A DNA stretch of 64,000 nt, taken from positions 124,001 through 188,000 of the forward strand of contig NZ_JBEWZI010000001.1 of assembly GCF_040566545.1 (NCBI RefSeq). Reading direction: 5' to 3'. Position numbers and translations under genes: made by a program. Below, in pieces: positions 46,643-56,433 of this stretch. The stretch is from Uliginosibacterium flavum. Its GTDB lineage: Bacteria > Pseudomonadota > Gammaproteobacteria > Burkholderiales > Rhodocyclaceae. The notes beneath the pieces were generated by a model. It worked only from the letters and a program-made list of their open reading frames with translations, was not told where the DNA came from and ran no database searches. How positions within the stretch are numbered: position 1 is the stretch's first letter; each line of letters opens with the position of its first letter.

Positions 46643-48094
46643 TCAACCCGTCCCGCCCACCGTCAGTCCATCAATCCGCAGGGTCGGCTGGCCGACGCCG
46701 ACCGGCACGCTCTGGCCATCCTTGCCGCAGGTGCCCACACCGGGATCCAGCGCCAGATCGTTGCCGATCATGCTGACCCGGTTCAGCACGTCCGGACCGT
46801 TGCCGATCAGGGTTGCGCCCTTGACCGGGTAAGTGATCTTGCCGTTCTCGATCATGTAGGCCTCGGCCGCCGAGAAGACGAACTTGCCGCTGGTGATGTC
46901 GACCTGCCCGCCGCCGAAATTCGCGGCGTACAGGCCATGCGTCACCGAGGCGATGATCTCGGCCGGATCCTTGTCGCCGGCCTGCATGATGGTATTGGTC
47001 ATGCGCGGCATGGGCAGATGCGCAAAAGATTCGCGCCGGCCATTGCCCGTCGGTGTCACGCCCATCAGGCCGGCGTTGTGCATGTCCTGCATGTAGCCGA
47101 CGAGAATGCCATCTTCTATCAGCGTGGTGCAGCGGGTCGGATTGCCTTCGTCATCGATGGTCAGTGAACCGCGCCGGCCAGCGAGCGTGCCGTCATCAAC
47201 CACAGTGACGCCCTTGGCCGCGACACGCTGGCCAATGCGTCCGGCGAAAGCCGAACTGCCCTTGCGGTTGAAGTCGCCTTCCAGGCCGTGGCCAATGGCC
47301 TCGTGCAAGAGGATGCCAGGCCAGCCATTGCCCAGCACCACCGTCATCGTACCGGCCGGAGCCGGTTTGGCAGCCAGATTGATGCTGGCCTGATGCACCG
47401 CGCGCTTGGCGTAATCGCGCAGCACGGCATCCGTGAACATGCCGTAGTCGCTGCGTCCGCCACCACCGGACGAGCCCTGCTCGCGACGCCCGCCGTCTTC
47501 CAGAATCACCGTCAACGACAGGCGCACCAAGGGGCGCACATCGGCGGCCAGCACGCCATCGCTGCGCGCCACCAGTACCACATCCCACGAAGCGGCGAGC
47601 GAGGCCATGGCCTGCAGCACACGTGGATCTTCCTGACGTGCGAATTGTTCGAGGCGCTCCAGCAGCGCAATCTTGGCCGCATCTTGCAGCGAAGGCAGAG
47701 GATCGACGGCCGCATACAAAGCCTGCGGTTGCGCCCGAGCCTTGACCTTGGCGCGCCGCGCCTGACCCTGTGCGGCAATCGAGCGCACGGTCAGCGCAGC
47801 TTCCTGCAGCGCCGCCGCACTGATGTCATCCGAATAGGCAAAAGCCGTGCGTTCGCCGGCAATCGCGCGCACACCAACGCCCTGCTCGATGTTGAAACTG
47901 CCGGATTTGACGATCCCCTCCTCCAGGCTCCAGCTCTCGGTGCGCTGATACTGGAAATACAGATCGGCGTAAGTCAGATCGTGACCGAGCAGGCTGCCCA
48001 AGGTCTTGTCCAGCGAGCTGTTGCTCAGGCCATAGGGCGCCAGCAGGATCTGGCTGGCGGTATCGAGGGCGGAGTGCGATGCGGTGAGGCTCAT
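46643..48094 (-). CDS. tldD: Metalloprotease TldD
   Basis: The 483-residue protein is the catalytic partner in the TldD-TldE heterodimer, which trims peptides and matures microcin-like or modified peptides in some bacteria. The zinc motif HEAIGHGLEGD (HExxxH) is near residue 257. GYMQDMHNAGLMGVTPTGNGRRESFAHLPMPRMTN near 340-375, read in parts, matches the conserved core. No tldE (pmbA) is adjacent; it is usually elsewhere. It follows the nitrilase gene, in the standard yhdP-nit-tldD order. Confidence 0.95.
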   Translation of the reverse strand: MSLTASHSALDTASQILLAPYGLSNSSLDKTLGSLLGHDLTYADLYFQYQRTESWSLEEGIVKSGSFNIEQGVGVRAIAGERTAFAYSDDISAAALQEAALTVRSIAAQGQARRAKVKARAQPQALYAAVDPLPSLQDAAKIALLERLEQFARQEDPRVLQAMASLAASWDVVLVARSDGVLAADVRPLVRLSLTVILEDGGRREQGSSGGGGRSDYGMFTDAVLRDYAKRAVHQASINLAAKPAPAGTMTVVLGNGWPGILLHEAIGHGLEGDFNRKGSSAFAGRIGQRVAAKGVTVVDDGTLAGRRGSLTIDDEGNPTRCTTLIEDGILVGYMQDMHNAGLMGVTPTGNGRRESFAHLPMPRMTNTIMQAGDKDPAEIIASVTHGLYAANFGGGQVDITSGKFVFSAAEAYMIENGKITYPVKGATLIGNGPDVLNRVSMIGNDLALDPGVGTCGKDGQSVPVGVGQPTLRIDGLTVGGTG

Positions 48095-48114
48095 GCGAAG
48101 GGTGCTTCCTGTAA

Positions 48115-48927
48115 TCAGTCAAAAATTCGGTGTTTAAGGGCCGGCAGGCTTTCGCGCACGCTGGCAATTCTTTGCGGATCGAAGTGCCCACACACAACGC
48201 CCGCCCCGGCGCCCAGACTGGCGACGATCTCGCCCCAGGGGTCGATCAACATGCTGTGACCCCAAGTCTGGCGGCCGGACGGATGCGTGCCGCCCTGCCC
48301 GCTGGCCAGCACATAGCATTGATTTTCGATGGCACGGGCGCGCAGCAGAACCTCCCAATGAGCGCGGCCTGTCGTAGCAGTGAATGCAGCGGGCACAACG
48401 ATCAGATCTACCGCACCCATACGCCGGTACAGTTCCGGGAAACGCAAGTCGTAGCAAACCGACAAACCGACGCGGCCGCAGGGGCCATCAAACGTCACCA
48501 CCTTGTGGCCCGCCTCGATGGTGCGCGCTTCGTCGTAAGACTCGGCTCCACGCTTGAAGCCGAAGAGGTGAATCTTGTCGTAGCGCGCGACCTGCTCGCC
48601 CTGCGGGTTGAAGACCAGACAGGTATTGAGCACATGCAGATCATCAGAGGCTTGCAAGGGCAGCGTGCCACCGATCAGCCAGACAGAGTAACGGCGTGCG
48701 GCTTCGCTCAGGAAAGCCTGAATCGGGCCATGGCCCGGCGCCTCGCGCAAACCGATCTTGGCCGTTTCATCCGCCGAAATGCAGGCAAAATATTCGGGCA
48801 AGAGCACCAGTTGGGCGCCCTGTGTGGCGGCCTCGGCGATCAGGCGCGCAGCCTCGATCAAGTTGCTCGCCACATCCGGGCCGGCAATCAGCTGCACCGC
48901 TGCGAGCTTGCAAATCGGCGCGTTCAT
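48115..48927 (-). CDS. Carbon-nitrogen hydrolase (deaminated glutathione amidase-like nitrilase)
   Basis: The 270-residue protein has the Glu-Lys-Cys triad of the nitrilase superfamily. Glu lies in LLPEYF near residue 45, Lys in RYDKIHLFGF near 117 and Cys in LSVCYDLRFPELYR near 158. The sequence resembles the Nit1/YbeM branch that removes deaminated glutathione, a repair role. The ATG overlaps the yhdP stop by four bases. The substrate is inferred from the branch, not proved. Confidence 0.88.
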   Translation of the reverse strand: MNAPICKLAAVQLIAGPDVASNLIEAARLIAEAATQGAQLVLLPEYFACISADETAKIGLREAPGHGPIQAFLSEAARRYSVWLIGGTLPLQASDDLHVLNTCLVFNPQGEQVARYDKIHLFGFKRGAESYDEARTIEAGHKVVTFDGPCGRVGLSVCYDLRFPELYRRMGAVDLIVVPAAFTATTGRAHWEVLLRARAIENQCYVLASGQGGTHPSGRQTWGHSMLIDPWGEIVASLGAGAGVVCGHFDPQRIASVRESLPALKHRIFD

Positions 48928-51900
48928 CGTGGCGCACTCAAATCCACGGCAGGCTCCGAAGCGGCCGGCACAGACAATTTACTTCCCACTTTCTCTACTT
49001 TCGGATCAGCCCAGGCACCGGTCACCGCGTAGTCATAGCCAAAAATCTTTTCGACCGGATCGCGCAGCAGCTTCTGCCCCAGATAGACCGCAGCGCCGAC
49101 CGCCGGATTCAGAATCCCGACAGCGGCCTGACCCACGATTACACCGATGGCGACAGTCTCGGACAGCGTGGGTTGCACGCGCACATGCATGTCCAGCGTT
49201 TCATGCGCCAGATCCGCGCTCCCCGTAAGGAACACCTTGGCCGCAGGTCCGCGCACTTCCAGATCGCCGGTATTCAGCACGCCGGCTTCCACGCGCATGT
49301 CACCGGTAATGCTGTCGAAGGCAAACCCTTCTGAAAACACATCGCGAAAATCCAGCGAGATCCGGCGCGGCAAGGATTGCAAACTGAGAATACCGATCAA
49401 GCGTCCGGCGCCCGGTTCCATCTTGCGGAACTGGCCATCGCTGGCCTTGAGCTTGAGCGCCCCGTTCATGGACGGGTAATGCAGGGTAGTGGGCAGGCCT
49501 GCCCAGGCCAGATTGCCCTCAAAGTCCACCGCGCCCTTGCGCAGTGCATTTTCCTGACCAAAACGCCCGAGCATGCTGCCCGCATCCTCGCTGGAAAGCT
49601 TGAAATCCAGCCGCGTACCCGCGTTGCGCTGCCAGACGCCCGAACCCGTAATCACCATATCCGGCGCAGTGAGGCTGATATTCTTGAGTTGCCAGCGTTT
49701 GTCATCACTCACGGCCTGCAAGGACAATTTGCCCAGATCCATGCTGCGCAAACGGAAATGCTCGGCGACTACATCCAGAGCCGGAGGCTGGCGCAGGGGT
49801 CGTCGGCCCTCGGCCGTCACTAGCGCAGGGACTGGCTCAAAACCACCTACCACCGGCTGCAAGGACAACTGCGACAGACGTGCGCGCAAACTGCCATTGC
49901 CGGCCTCACTCCAGCTCAGATCACCCGCCAGATCAGGGCCGTCCAGGCGCAAAGTCCAGTTACCGTCGCGACGCAAAGCCTTGCCATTGACATCACGGAA
50001 GCGATGCCCAGCTACCCGCAGATCGGCAACCTGCACAGCCACCGCCAATTCGCCAGCCATCCCGCCCGAGCCCGCCCCAAAACCAGCCAGCATGTCTTCG
50101 ATGACAGGCTGCCATTGCTCTGCATTCACAGCTTTGACAATGCCTGAAACCCGCCAGCCCTGTGCCGGCAGCACGGCATCTTCGCCCACAGCCACCGCGC
50201 CGCGCGTCAGCGTGCATTGTTTGTCACTGCACGACTCGCCCCAGGCGACATCGACACGCTGATCCAGCTTCACCCGCCAAGTATTGCTGCTCTCCGGACT
50301 GCCATCGCGCGACTCGGCGCGCACGTTGAAATGCAGCGGCCAGCGCTCGGCAACATCCTTGACCATGGGCGGAGGCAGTTCGCTGATCACACCGACCAGA
50401 TTGCTGTCCACGCTCACGTCAACCAGATTGTGGCGCACGCGAATCAGCGTCGTCACTGCCGTCTCGCCGCTCAAATGATCCCAGGCGGGGTTCGGCGCCA
50501 GCTTGCGCAGGCCAGCCATCGTAATCGCACCCTGACCATCAAAACGCAAGCTGCCGTCGGCTTCAGTGACACCAGTTGCGCGCACGCGTTTGCCGAGGAA
50601 AGTCGCATCCGCGCCCGGCAAACTCACGCCCTTCTCAGTAAAACCCAGTATCCCCGTTGCCTCGCTGAATTCCGGCAGTGCCGGGATCAGGCGCAGCGTA
50701 TTGCCGGCAAAGCGGTAATCGCCCTTGACGCGGGTGTGCAGTGCATCGTGCAAAGGCACCTCAATATGCAAATCGAGATTGCCGTTACCGCTGGCACGCA
50801 ACTCACGCGTAAAACTGCCGGCGATTTTCTCCAATGGGCTGGCATTCACGTAATGCAGGAAATCAGTGGTCGCACCGCTGGCCTTGCCATCGACGGTCAG
50901 CACTTGCTTGCCTTCATCCATCAGGTCGGGAATCTCAACCTTCACTGCACGCAAAGGCACGTTCTGGTAGCGTGCCTTGTCAGCACGAATGGTCAGGCGC
51001 TGCCGATCCAGCACCAGGCTGCCCTGAATGGCCGTAGCCCCCGGCCAGCCCGGCGCAAAGGTTTCCAGCGTCGCATCAACCAGCTTGCCTTCCAGACGGA
51101 AAGCGCCCGGGCTCTTATGAAAAGGGAATTGCGTCAGATCGCCCGTCAGCTGAAAACGCAGATCTTCGCCGCGCCCAGCGGTCAAAGATTCATGCAGCCA
51201 ATTCTCCACATAATCTCCGGGCATTTTCGGGATGTAGCGCCACACCGCATCCAGCTGCGCGCGCTTGGCCTGTGCATGTATATCCAGATAGCCCGGCCCT
51301 GCGGCCCGCGCCTGCCAGTAGCCCGAAACATCGGCGCTGGTGTGCGGATTAACGACGCGGCCGCTGGCAATTTTCACGGTCAGCGCCTCCTGCGCACTGC
51401 CCTTGGGCTTCTCGTAGGACCAGCCGCCGGCCAGATCCAGTCGGGTCAATAGCATGCTTTCGGTCAATGCAGTCGGCACGCTCAGTGCGCCATCTTTCAC
51501 GCCCAGCTTGAATTCACCCTTGCGCTCGGTGCCCGTGACCTGCACAGACAGGCCCGTAAAGCCGGGGAAGCTCCCCACCGGCTGCAAGCTCAGCGCCTCG
51601 GCACGCGCACTCAACTCGAAATGTTCGATCTTCTCCGCCGGCCCCTCCCAGGTCAGCTTGCAATCCACAATGCGCCCGCTCGGCGCCGCCTCAACCAGAC
51701 GCCTGGCTGAATCCGCCGGCAATGGCAGATAGGCCGACAGCTGCGAAAGCACGCGCACATCCAGCTCGCCGGAGGAGAAACTGCCCTGCGCCGGACGTTG
51801 GTCATCGGCCATCAGATACCGGAAGCCGATCCGTGTCGGCCCGACGCGCAGGCCGTCCTGCGTTGCCAGACTCAGGCGCTCGGCCGCGAAATTGATTTCA

Positions 51901-52898
51901 TCTTCGCGGGCGTTCAGCGTCACGCGCCCCTGCAAGGACGCCAGATCCAGCTGCGGCAACTCCTTGCCAAAACGCAACGCCACATCCGCCAGCGCTACAT
52001 CCGCCGTCAGGCTTTCCAGATGTTTGCCATCGAAACTGAGCCAGGTGCGTATCCCGCCTCGCCCACGCGGCAAGGCCAGCGGATAGTCCAGCCATTTCTG
52101 CCACACCGCCAGATCGGCCTCGTCCAGCGACAGGTAAATGCTGCCCCGCCAATCAGCCAGATCCTTGAAGCCACTGCCATACAGATCGCCGCGCACATCC
52201 AGATTGGCCGAATAGGCTGCCGGAGGACTGGCCAGCAAGGCAAAGCGGTGCGAATCACCAGAATTTTCCAGACGGAAGCTAACCTGATCAAGCGCCAGCG
52301 GCGGCGCATCCCGCTGCTCATCAGTCCACACCAGGCGTGCATCGCGAATCACCACCTGACGCTGGCCCAGCACCAGATCGCCCATACCGGAATCAGCGCC
52401 ACCGCTATTGATGTGCAGGCCCGCGATGAAAATCCGCCCATCCGCCAGACGCCGGAGATCCAGTTCAGGCTTGATGACCTCCAGCCGGTACAAACGCAAA
52501 CTCCGGTAGAACAAGGAAGACCAGGCCATCGAAGCCTCAATCTGCGGCAACTCCAGCGCCACACGATTCTCGTGATCAAAAATTTTCAGACCACGAATCG
52601 ACAACTCCGGGCGCAAGCCTTGCCAGTTCGCATCCAGTGCCGCGATCTGCACCTTCAGACCCAATTGTTGCGACAGCGCCTGCTCGATTCGCTCCCGCTG
52701 CTCGGCAATCTGCGGCGCAGCAACATAACGCAGGAGCAAGAAGCCAATGGCCAGCACGAAAAAACCCAGCCACAGAAAACGCCAGGCCAGACGCGGCAGA
52801 TGCAGCGGCAGGCGCACGAGGCTGCGCCAATGCAGGGCTGCCGCCAGGCGGGTACGCCAAGTCGGCGATTTATGGGAATCAGTCGGGATGTCGGCCAT
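48924..52898 (-). CDS. yhdP: YhdP-family AsmA-like envelope protein
   Basis: The 1324-residue protein has one N-terminal membrane helix (about residues 38-60) and a very long periplasmic part built of repeated beta strands, with a DUF3971-like middle and an AsmA_2-like C-terminus. Proteins of this family bridge inner and outer membranes and help move phospholipids outward. The ending around LGQKLLRDPVEKIFGYDYAVTG is typical of YhdP. It is coupled to the nitrilase and tldD genes by a four-base overlap. It lies divergently from glnE, a neighbourhood conserved in betaproteobacteria. Confidence 0.92.
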   Translation of the reverse strand: MADIPTDSHKSPTWRTRLAAALHWRSLVRLPLHLPRLAWRFLWLGFFVLAIGFLLLRYVAAPQIAEQRERIEQALSQQLGLKVQIAALDANWQGLRPELSIRGLKIFDHENRVALELPQIEASMAWSSLFYRSLRLYRLEVIKPELDLRRLADGRIFIAGLHINSGGADSGMGDLVLGQRQVVIRDARLVWTDEQRDAPPLALDQVSFRLENSGDSHRFALLASPPAAYSANLDVRGDLYGSGFKDLADWRGSIYLSLDEADLAVWQKWLDYPLALPRGRGGIRTWLSFDGKHLESLTADVALADVALRFGKELPQLDLASLQGRVTLNAREDEINFAAERLSLATQDGLRVGPTRIGFRYLMADDQRPAQGSFSSGELDVRVLSQLSAYLPLPADSARRLVEAAPSGRIVDCKLTWEGPAEKIEHFELSARAEALSLQPVGSFPGFTGLSVQVTGTERKGEFKLGVKDGALSVPTALTESMLLTRLDLAGGWSYEKPKGSAQEALTVKIASGRVVNPHTSADVSGYWQARAAGPGYLDIHAQAKRAQLDAVWRYIPKMPGDYVENWLHESLTAGRGEDLRFQLTGDLTQFPFHKSPGAFRLEGKLVDATLETFAPGWPGATAIQGSLVLDRQRLTIRADKARYQNVPLRAVKVEIPDLMDEGKQVLTVDGKASGATTDFLHYVNASPLEKIAGSFTRELRASGNGNLDLHIEVPLHDALHTRVKGDYRFAGNTLRLIPALPEFSEATGILGFTEKGVSLPGADATFLGKRVRATGVTEADGSLRFDGQGAITMAGLRKLAPNPAWDHLSGETAVTTLIRVRHNLVDVSVDSNLVGVISELPPPMVKDVAERWPLHFNVRAESRDGSPESSNTWRVKLDQRVDVAWGESCSDKQCTLTRGAVAVGEDAVLPAQGWRVSGIVKAVNAEQWQPVIEDMLAGFGAGSGGMAGELAVAVQVADLRVAGHRFRDVNGKALRRDGNWTLRLDGPDLAGDLSWSEAGNGSLRARLSQLSLQPVVGGFEPVPALVTAEGRRPLRQPPALDVVAEHFRLRSMDLGKLSLQAVSDDKRWQLKNISLTAPDMVITGSGVWQRNAGTRLDFKLSSEDAGSMLGRFGQENALRKGAVDFEGNLAWAGLPTTLHYPSMNGALKLKASDGQFRKMEPGAGRLIGILSLQSLPRRISLDFRDVFSEGFAFDSITGDMRVEAGVLNTGDLEVRGPAAKVFLTGSADLAHETLDMHVRVQPTLSETVAIGVIVGQAAVGILNPAVGAAVYLGQKLLRDPVEKIFGYDYAVTGAWADPKVEKVGSKLSVPAASEPAVDLSAPR

Positions 52899-53042
52899 GA
52901 AGGGCTGGACGCGGCGCGCAGCAAGGCGGCATGATGAAGTCGGTGGTGATTTTAACCCATGGGCGACAGATCACAGGCAAATGCCGTGACAGCGCGAAAC
53001 GCCGCAGAAGAAAATCAAAGAAAGCCATTTGAAACAAGCGTG

Positions 53043-53125
53043 GCCTGAAGAGCCGCATCCCGCTTCGATCTACAGCAAGCCTGCCTGAAGACGTCCGCCA
53101 GTAGCGGGTCTGCAGCACACCTCCC
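53043..53125. repeat. Dispersed repeat without heptamer array (copy 4)
   Basis: The 287-bp gap between divergent yhdP and glnE holds GCCTGAAGAGCCGC, then GATCTACA, then TGCCTGAAGACGTCCGCCAG. The order and spacing match the copy at 46487 (CTGAAGAGCCGC, GATCTACA, AAGTCCGCCAG). No 7-base array follows. Promoters for both flanking genes must lie in this gap, but no clear consensus is seen. Confidence 0.65.
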
Positions 53126-53185
53126 TTTGAGAACCTTTGCATCGTATCCATCCTTTGCGGTAAAACCCTTTAAAACTTCCACACG

Positions 53186-55861
53186 ATGCCTGCCATGACC
53201 TCAAGCCAAGCCCTGATCGACGCCGCCAGCTCCCACAGCCGCTACCTCCGCAGTCTGCTCAGTGCCCGCGCCTGGCTGCCTGAACGCCTCGCCAGCAGCC
53301 TTGAGCATGCGTTGACGCGCGCGGACCTGGATTCGTTCCTGGCGGAGAGCCCGCTCGACGAAAGCACGCTCGGCCCGCGCCTGCGCCAACTCAAATCCTG
53401 GGTCGCCGCGCAGGTCATGGTTCGCGATCTGGCCGGCCTCGCCCCGCTGGCGGAAGTCACCGGCGCGATGACGCTACTGGCCGAAGTCGCCGTCAGCACC
53501 GCCCAGCGCGTCCTCAGCGCCCATCTGGCGATCCGCCACGGACTGCCACGCAACGCCACTGGCGAGCTGCAGGAACTGATCGTGATCGGCATGGGCAAGC
53601 TGGGCGGCGGCGAACTGAATGTTTCGTCGGACATCGACCTGATCTTTGCCTATCCGGAAGACGGCGAGACGGACGGCGCACGGCCCATCGGCAATTTCGA
53701 ATTCTTCAACCGTCTGGGCCGCGCAATGATTGGCGCAATCTCCGAGCTGACCGGCGATGGCTACGTTTTCCGCGTCGACATGCGCCTGCGCCCGAACGGC
53801 GACTCCGGCCCGCTGGTGGCCAATTTCGACATGCTGGAGAACTACTTCATCACCCAGGGCCGCGAATGGGAACGCTATGCCTGGATCAAGGCCCGCCCGC
53901 TCACCGGCACGCATCACGAGGAACTGAAGGCCATCGCCCGGCCCTTCATCTTCCGCAAGTATCTGGACTTTGGCGCCATCAATGCCATGCGCGATCTGCA
54001 CGCGCAGATCCGCCGCGAAGTCACCCGGCGCGAGATGGGCAACAACATCAAGCTCGGCCCTGGCGGCATCCGCGAAATCGAATTCATCGCCCAGGTTTTC
54101 CAGCTGATTCGCGGCGGTGGCGATCAGGGTCTGCGCATCCGCCCGACCCTGCGCGTGCTCGATGCGCTGGTCGAGCGCGGCCAGCTCAGCGCCGAAGTTG
54201 TCGCAGATCTGGCCAGCGCCTACGACTTCCTGCGCCGTCTGGAACACCGCATTCAATATCTGGATGACGCGCAGACCCACAGCCTGCCTGATTCTGCAGA
54301 GGATATGCTGCGTCTGGCGCACTCCATGGGCTTCTCCGACGCCCCTGCTCTGCAAGCCAAGTTGGACGCGCATCGCCAGCGGGTCGGTCAAAATTTCGAT
54401 GAAGTCTTCGCCGACCCGGTGGCGCAGGAGCATCCGCTTGAACCGGTCTGGCAAGGCGCCTGCCAGGGCGGGCCGACCTGCGACTGTCTGGGCGAGCTGG
54501 GTTACCGTCATCCGCACGAAAGCGCCGCCCGCCTCGAAGCCTTTCACAACAGCGCGCGTCTGCGCAGCATGGGCGAAGATGCCCGCAACCGGCTCGATGC
54601 GCTGATGCCGCGCATCCTCGAACTCGCCGCCGTGCGCACCAATCCAGACGAAACCCTGGCGCGCATGATCGAGCTGCTCGAAGCCATCTGCCGCCGCGCG
54701 GCCTATCTGGCCCTGCTGCAGCAATATCCGCAGGCCCTGGCGCGCGTGGTCGAACTGGTTTCCAGCTCCAGCCTCGCGGCCAGCTATGTGACGCGCCACC
54801 CGCTGCTGCTCGATGAATTGCTGGACGGTCGCCAGCTCACCGTGCAACCGGACTGGAGCGCCTTTGCCGGCCAGCTCGCCGGCGTCATGGACGATCTGGG
54901 CGATGACGTCGAACGCCAGATGGACGTGATGCGTGAATCCCACCATGCCCAGCTCTTCCGCCTGCTCAATCAGGATCTGGCCGGCGGACTCAGCGTCGAG
55001 CATTTATCCGATCATCTTTCCGCCCTGGCCGACGCCATCCTTGCCGAAACCCTGAGGCTGAACTGGCGCCGGGCCAAGCGCCACGCCCCCGAACACCGCT
55101 TCGCCATCCTCGGCTACGGCAAACTTGGCGGCAAGGAACTGGGCTACGCGTCCGATCTGGATCTGGTCTTCGTGCACGACGATCCCGACCCGGAATGCCA
55201 GGTGGTTTATGCCCGCATGGCCCAGCGAATCAACACCTGGCTGGACAGCCGCACCGCCGCCGGCCACCTTTTCGAAACTGACATGCGCCTGCGCCCGAAT
55301 GGCGAATCCGGCCTGATCGTCGTCTCGCTGGAAGCCTTCGAGCAGTACCAGCGCAATGACGCCTGGGTGTGGGAACTGCAAGCCCTGACTCGCGCGCGTT
55401 TTTGCGCCGGCAACGCTGAGGTCGGCGCGAAATTCGAAGCCCTGCGCAGCAGCCTGTTGGCCGAAGCCCGCGACATTGAGAAACTGCGCAGCGAAGTACT
55501 GGCGATGCGCCACAAGATGCGCGACTCCTTCGCCAACAAGGGCGAAGGTTTCGAGCTCAAGCACGATGCGGGTGGCCTGATCGACGTGGAATTCATCGTC
55601 CAGTTCCTGGTCCTGGCCCACGCCCATGCCCATCCGGAGCTGACCGAAAACAAGGGCAACATCGCCCTGCTCGGCCGCGCCGCAGCGGCGGGTCTGATCC
55701 CCGAAGATCTGGCCACGGGCAGTGCCAACGCCTACCGCACCATGCGCCATGCTCAGCACGGCCAGCGCCTGAATCAACTCAAGAGCCGGGTGCTGGATGG
55801 CAGCCTGGACGCCGCACGCATACCAGTGCAAGCCTTGTGGCGGGTAGTATTCGGGGAGTAA
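53186..55861 (+). CDS. glnE: Bifunctional glutamine synthetase adenylyltransferase / deadenylylase
   Basis: The 891-residue enzyme adds or removes AMP on glutamine synthetase in response to nitrogen status through GlnB. Two nucleotidyltransferase domains are visible. The first has GMGKLGGGELNVSSDIDLIF near residue 135, the deadenylylase half. The second has GYGKLGGKELGYASDLDLVF near 641, the adenylylation half. Both keep the paired Asp residues (DID, DLD). The start at 53186 has no clear Shine-Dalgarno; an ATG three codons later is an alternative. It is divergent from yhdP, as in relatives. Confidence 0.96.
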   Translation: MPAMTSSQALIDAASSHSRYLRSLLSARAWLPERLASSLEHALTRADLDSFLAESPLDESTLGPRLRQLKSWVAAQVMVRDLAGLAPLAEVTGAMTLLAEVAVSTAQRVLSAHLAIRHGLPRNATGELQELIVIGMGKLGGGELNVSSDIDLIFAYPEDGETDGARPIGNFEFFNRLGRAMIGAISELTGDGYVFRVDMRLRPNGDSGPLVANFDMLENYFITQGREWERYAWIKARPLTGTHHEELKAIARPFIFRKYLDFGAINAMRDLHAQIRREVTRREMGNNIKLGPGGIREIEFIAQVFQLIRGGGDQGLRIRPTLRVLDALVERGQLSAEVVADLASAYDFLRRLEHRIQYLDDAQTHSLPDSAEDMLRLAHSMGFSDAPALQAKLDAHRQRVGQNFDEVFADPVAQEHPLEPVWQGACQGGPTCDCLGELGYRHPHESAARLEAFHNSARLRSMGEDARNRLDALMPRILELAAVRTNPDETLARMIELLEAICRRAAYLALLQQYPQALARVVELVSSSSLAASYVTRHPLLLDELLDGRQLTVQPDWSAFAGQLAGVMDDLGDDVERQMDVMRESHHAQLFRLLNQDLAGGLSVEHLSDHLSALADAILAETLRLNWRRAKRHAPEHRFAILGYGKLGGKELGYASDLDLVFVHDDPDPECQVVYARMAQRINTWLDSRTAAGHLFETDMRLRPNGESGLIVVSLEAFEQYQRNDAWVWELQALTRARFCAGNAEVGAKFEALRSSLLAEARDIEKLRSEVLAMRHKMRDSFANKGEGFELKHDAGGLIDVEFIVQFLVLAHAHAHPELTENKGNIALLGRAAAAGLIPEDLATGSANAYRTMRHAQHGQRLNQLKSRVLDGSLDAARIPVQALWRVVFGE

Positions 55862-56329
55862 CACAGAAGCGAAACGCAGCTGGGAGGATGTATTTTGGCT
55901 TCAATGACGACTGGCTTTAGCTGATCGGGCGGTTGGCAGCCGAACTGTTCCAACCACCCGAATCCAGCAACGCACGAATGGATTGTGCGTTTTGCTACTT
56001 GTCTCCGGACATCCTTGATGAACTTGGCGTCACGTCTTCTTATTGTCACCGGAACACCAAAAAGTGTGACTTAGTTGGCACTCCGGTGGCGAAAAGTAAC
56101 AGAGACCCTCTTCCTTGTGAATGTATTTTGTAGGAATCCGTCTTACACCTGACCGGCGGTTTCAGGACATACATCAGCGGAGGTGTCGATAAGCTGCTTG
56201 GCAATTTTTCTCGAAAAAAGAAGATTCACCCTTGATCGAATGCCGCAGAATCTGCAGATCAAATCCGGATGCCCGCACAGCCGCCCGCAGTCTCACTCTC
56301 ACACGACCCTACCCGCACAACCAATCCAC
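55862..56329. other. Gene-free stretch after glnE
   Basis: About 470 bases after glnE hold no gene I recognise. The stretch is less GC-rich than its neighbours. An inverted repeat CACCGGA/TCCGGTG (56047-56053 with 56082-56088) encloses 28 bases. Two TGTATTTTG-type segments occur near 55887 and 56121. Short open frames on both strands have no recognisable motif. It may be the decayed remnant of an inserted element. No terminator with a clear T-run follows glnE. Confidence 0.4.
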
Positions 56330-56430
56330 GCGCGGCTCTTCAGGCAGCCCACTAAAATTGCGACTTGCGACTTGCGACTTGCGACTTGCGACTTGCGACT
56401 TGCGACTTGCGACTTGCGAATGCGACTTGC
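56330..56430. repeat. Dispersed repeat core followed by a (GCGACTT)8 array (copy 5)
   Basis: CGCGCGGCTCTTCAGGCA (about 56329-56346) is followed 13 bases later by eight perfect GCGACTT units (56360-56415). A broken unit and one more perfect unit follow. The array ends four bases before the stop of the radical SAM gene on the minus strand. Confidence 0.85.
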
Positions 56431-56433
56431 CGC

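Noticed and set aside
53474..55003. Minus-strand open frame (509 residues) opposite glnE
   Set aside because: It is a high-GC antisense shadow of glnE with no motif.
55774..56049. Minus-strand 91-residue frame after glnE
   Set aside because: It overlaps the glnE 3' end, has no ribosome binding site and no family resemblance.
56360..56430. Possible CRISPR array
   Set aside because: The unit is only 7 bases, the copies touch each other, and there are no spacers and no cas genes nearby.
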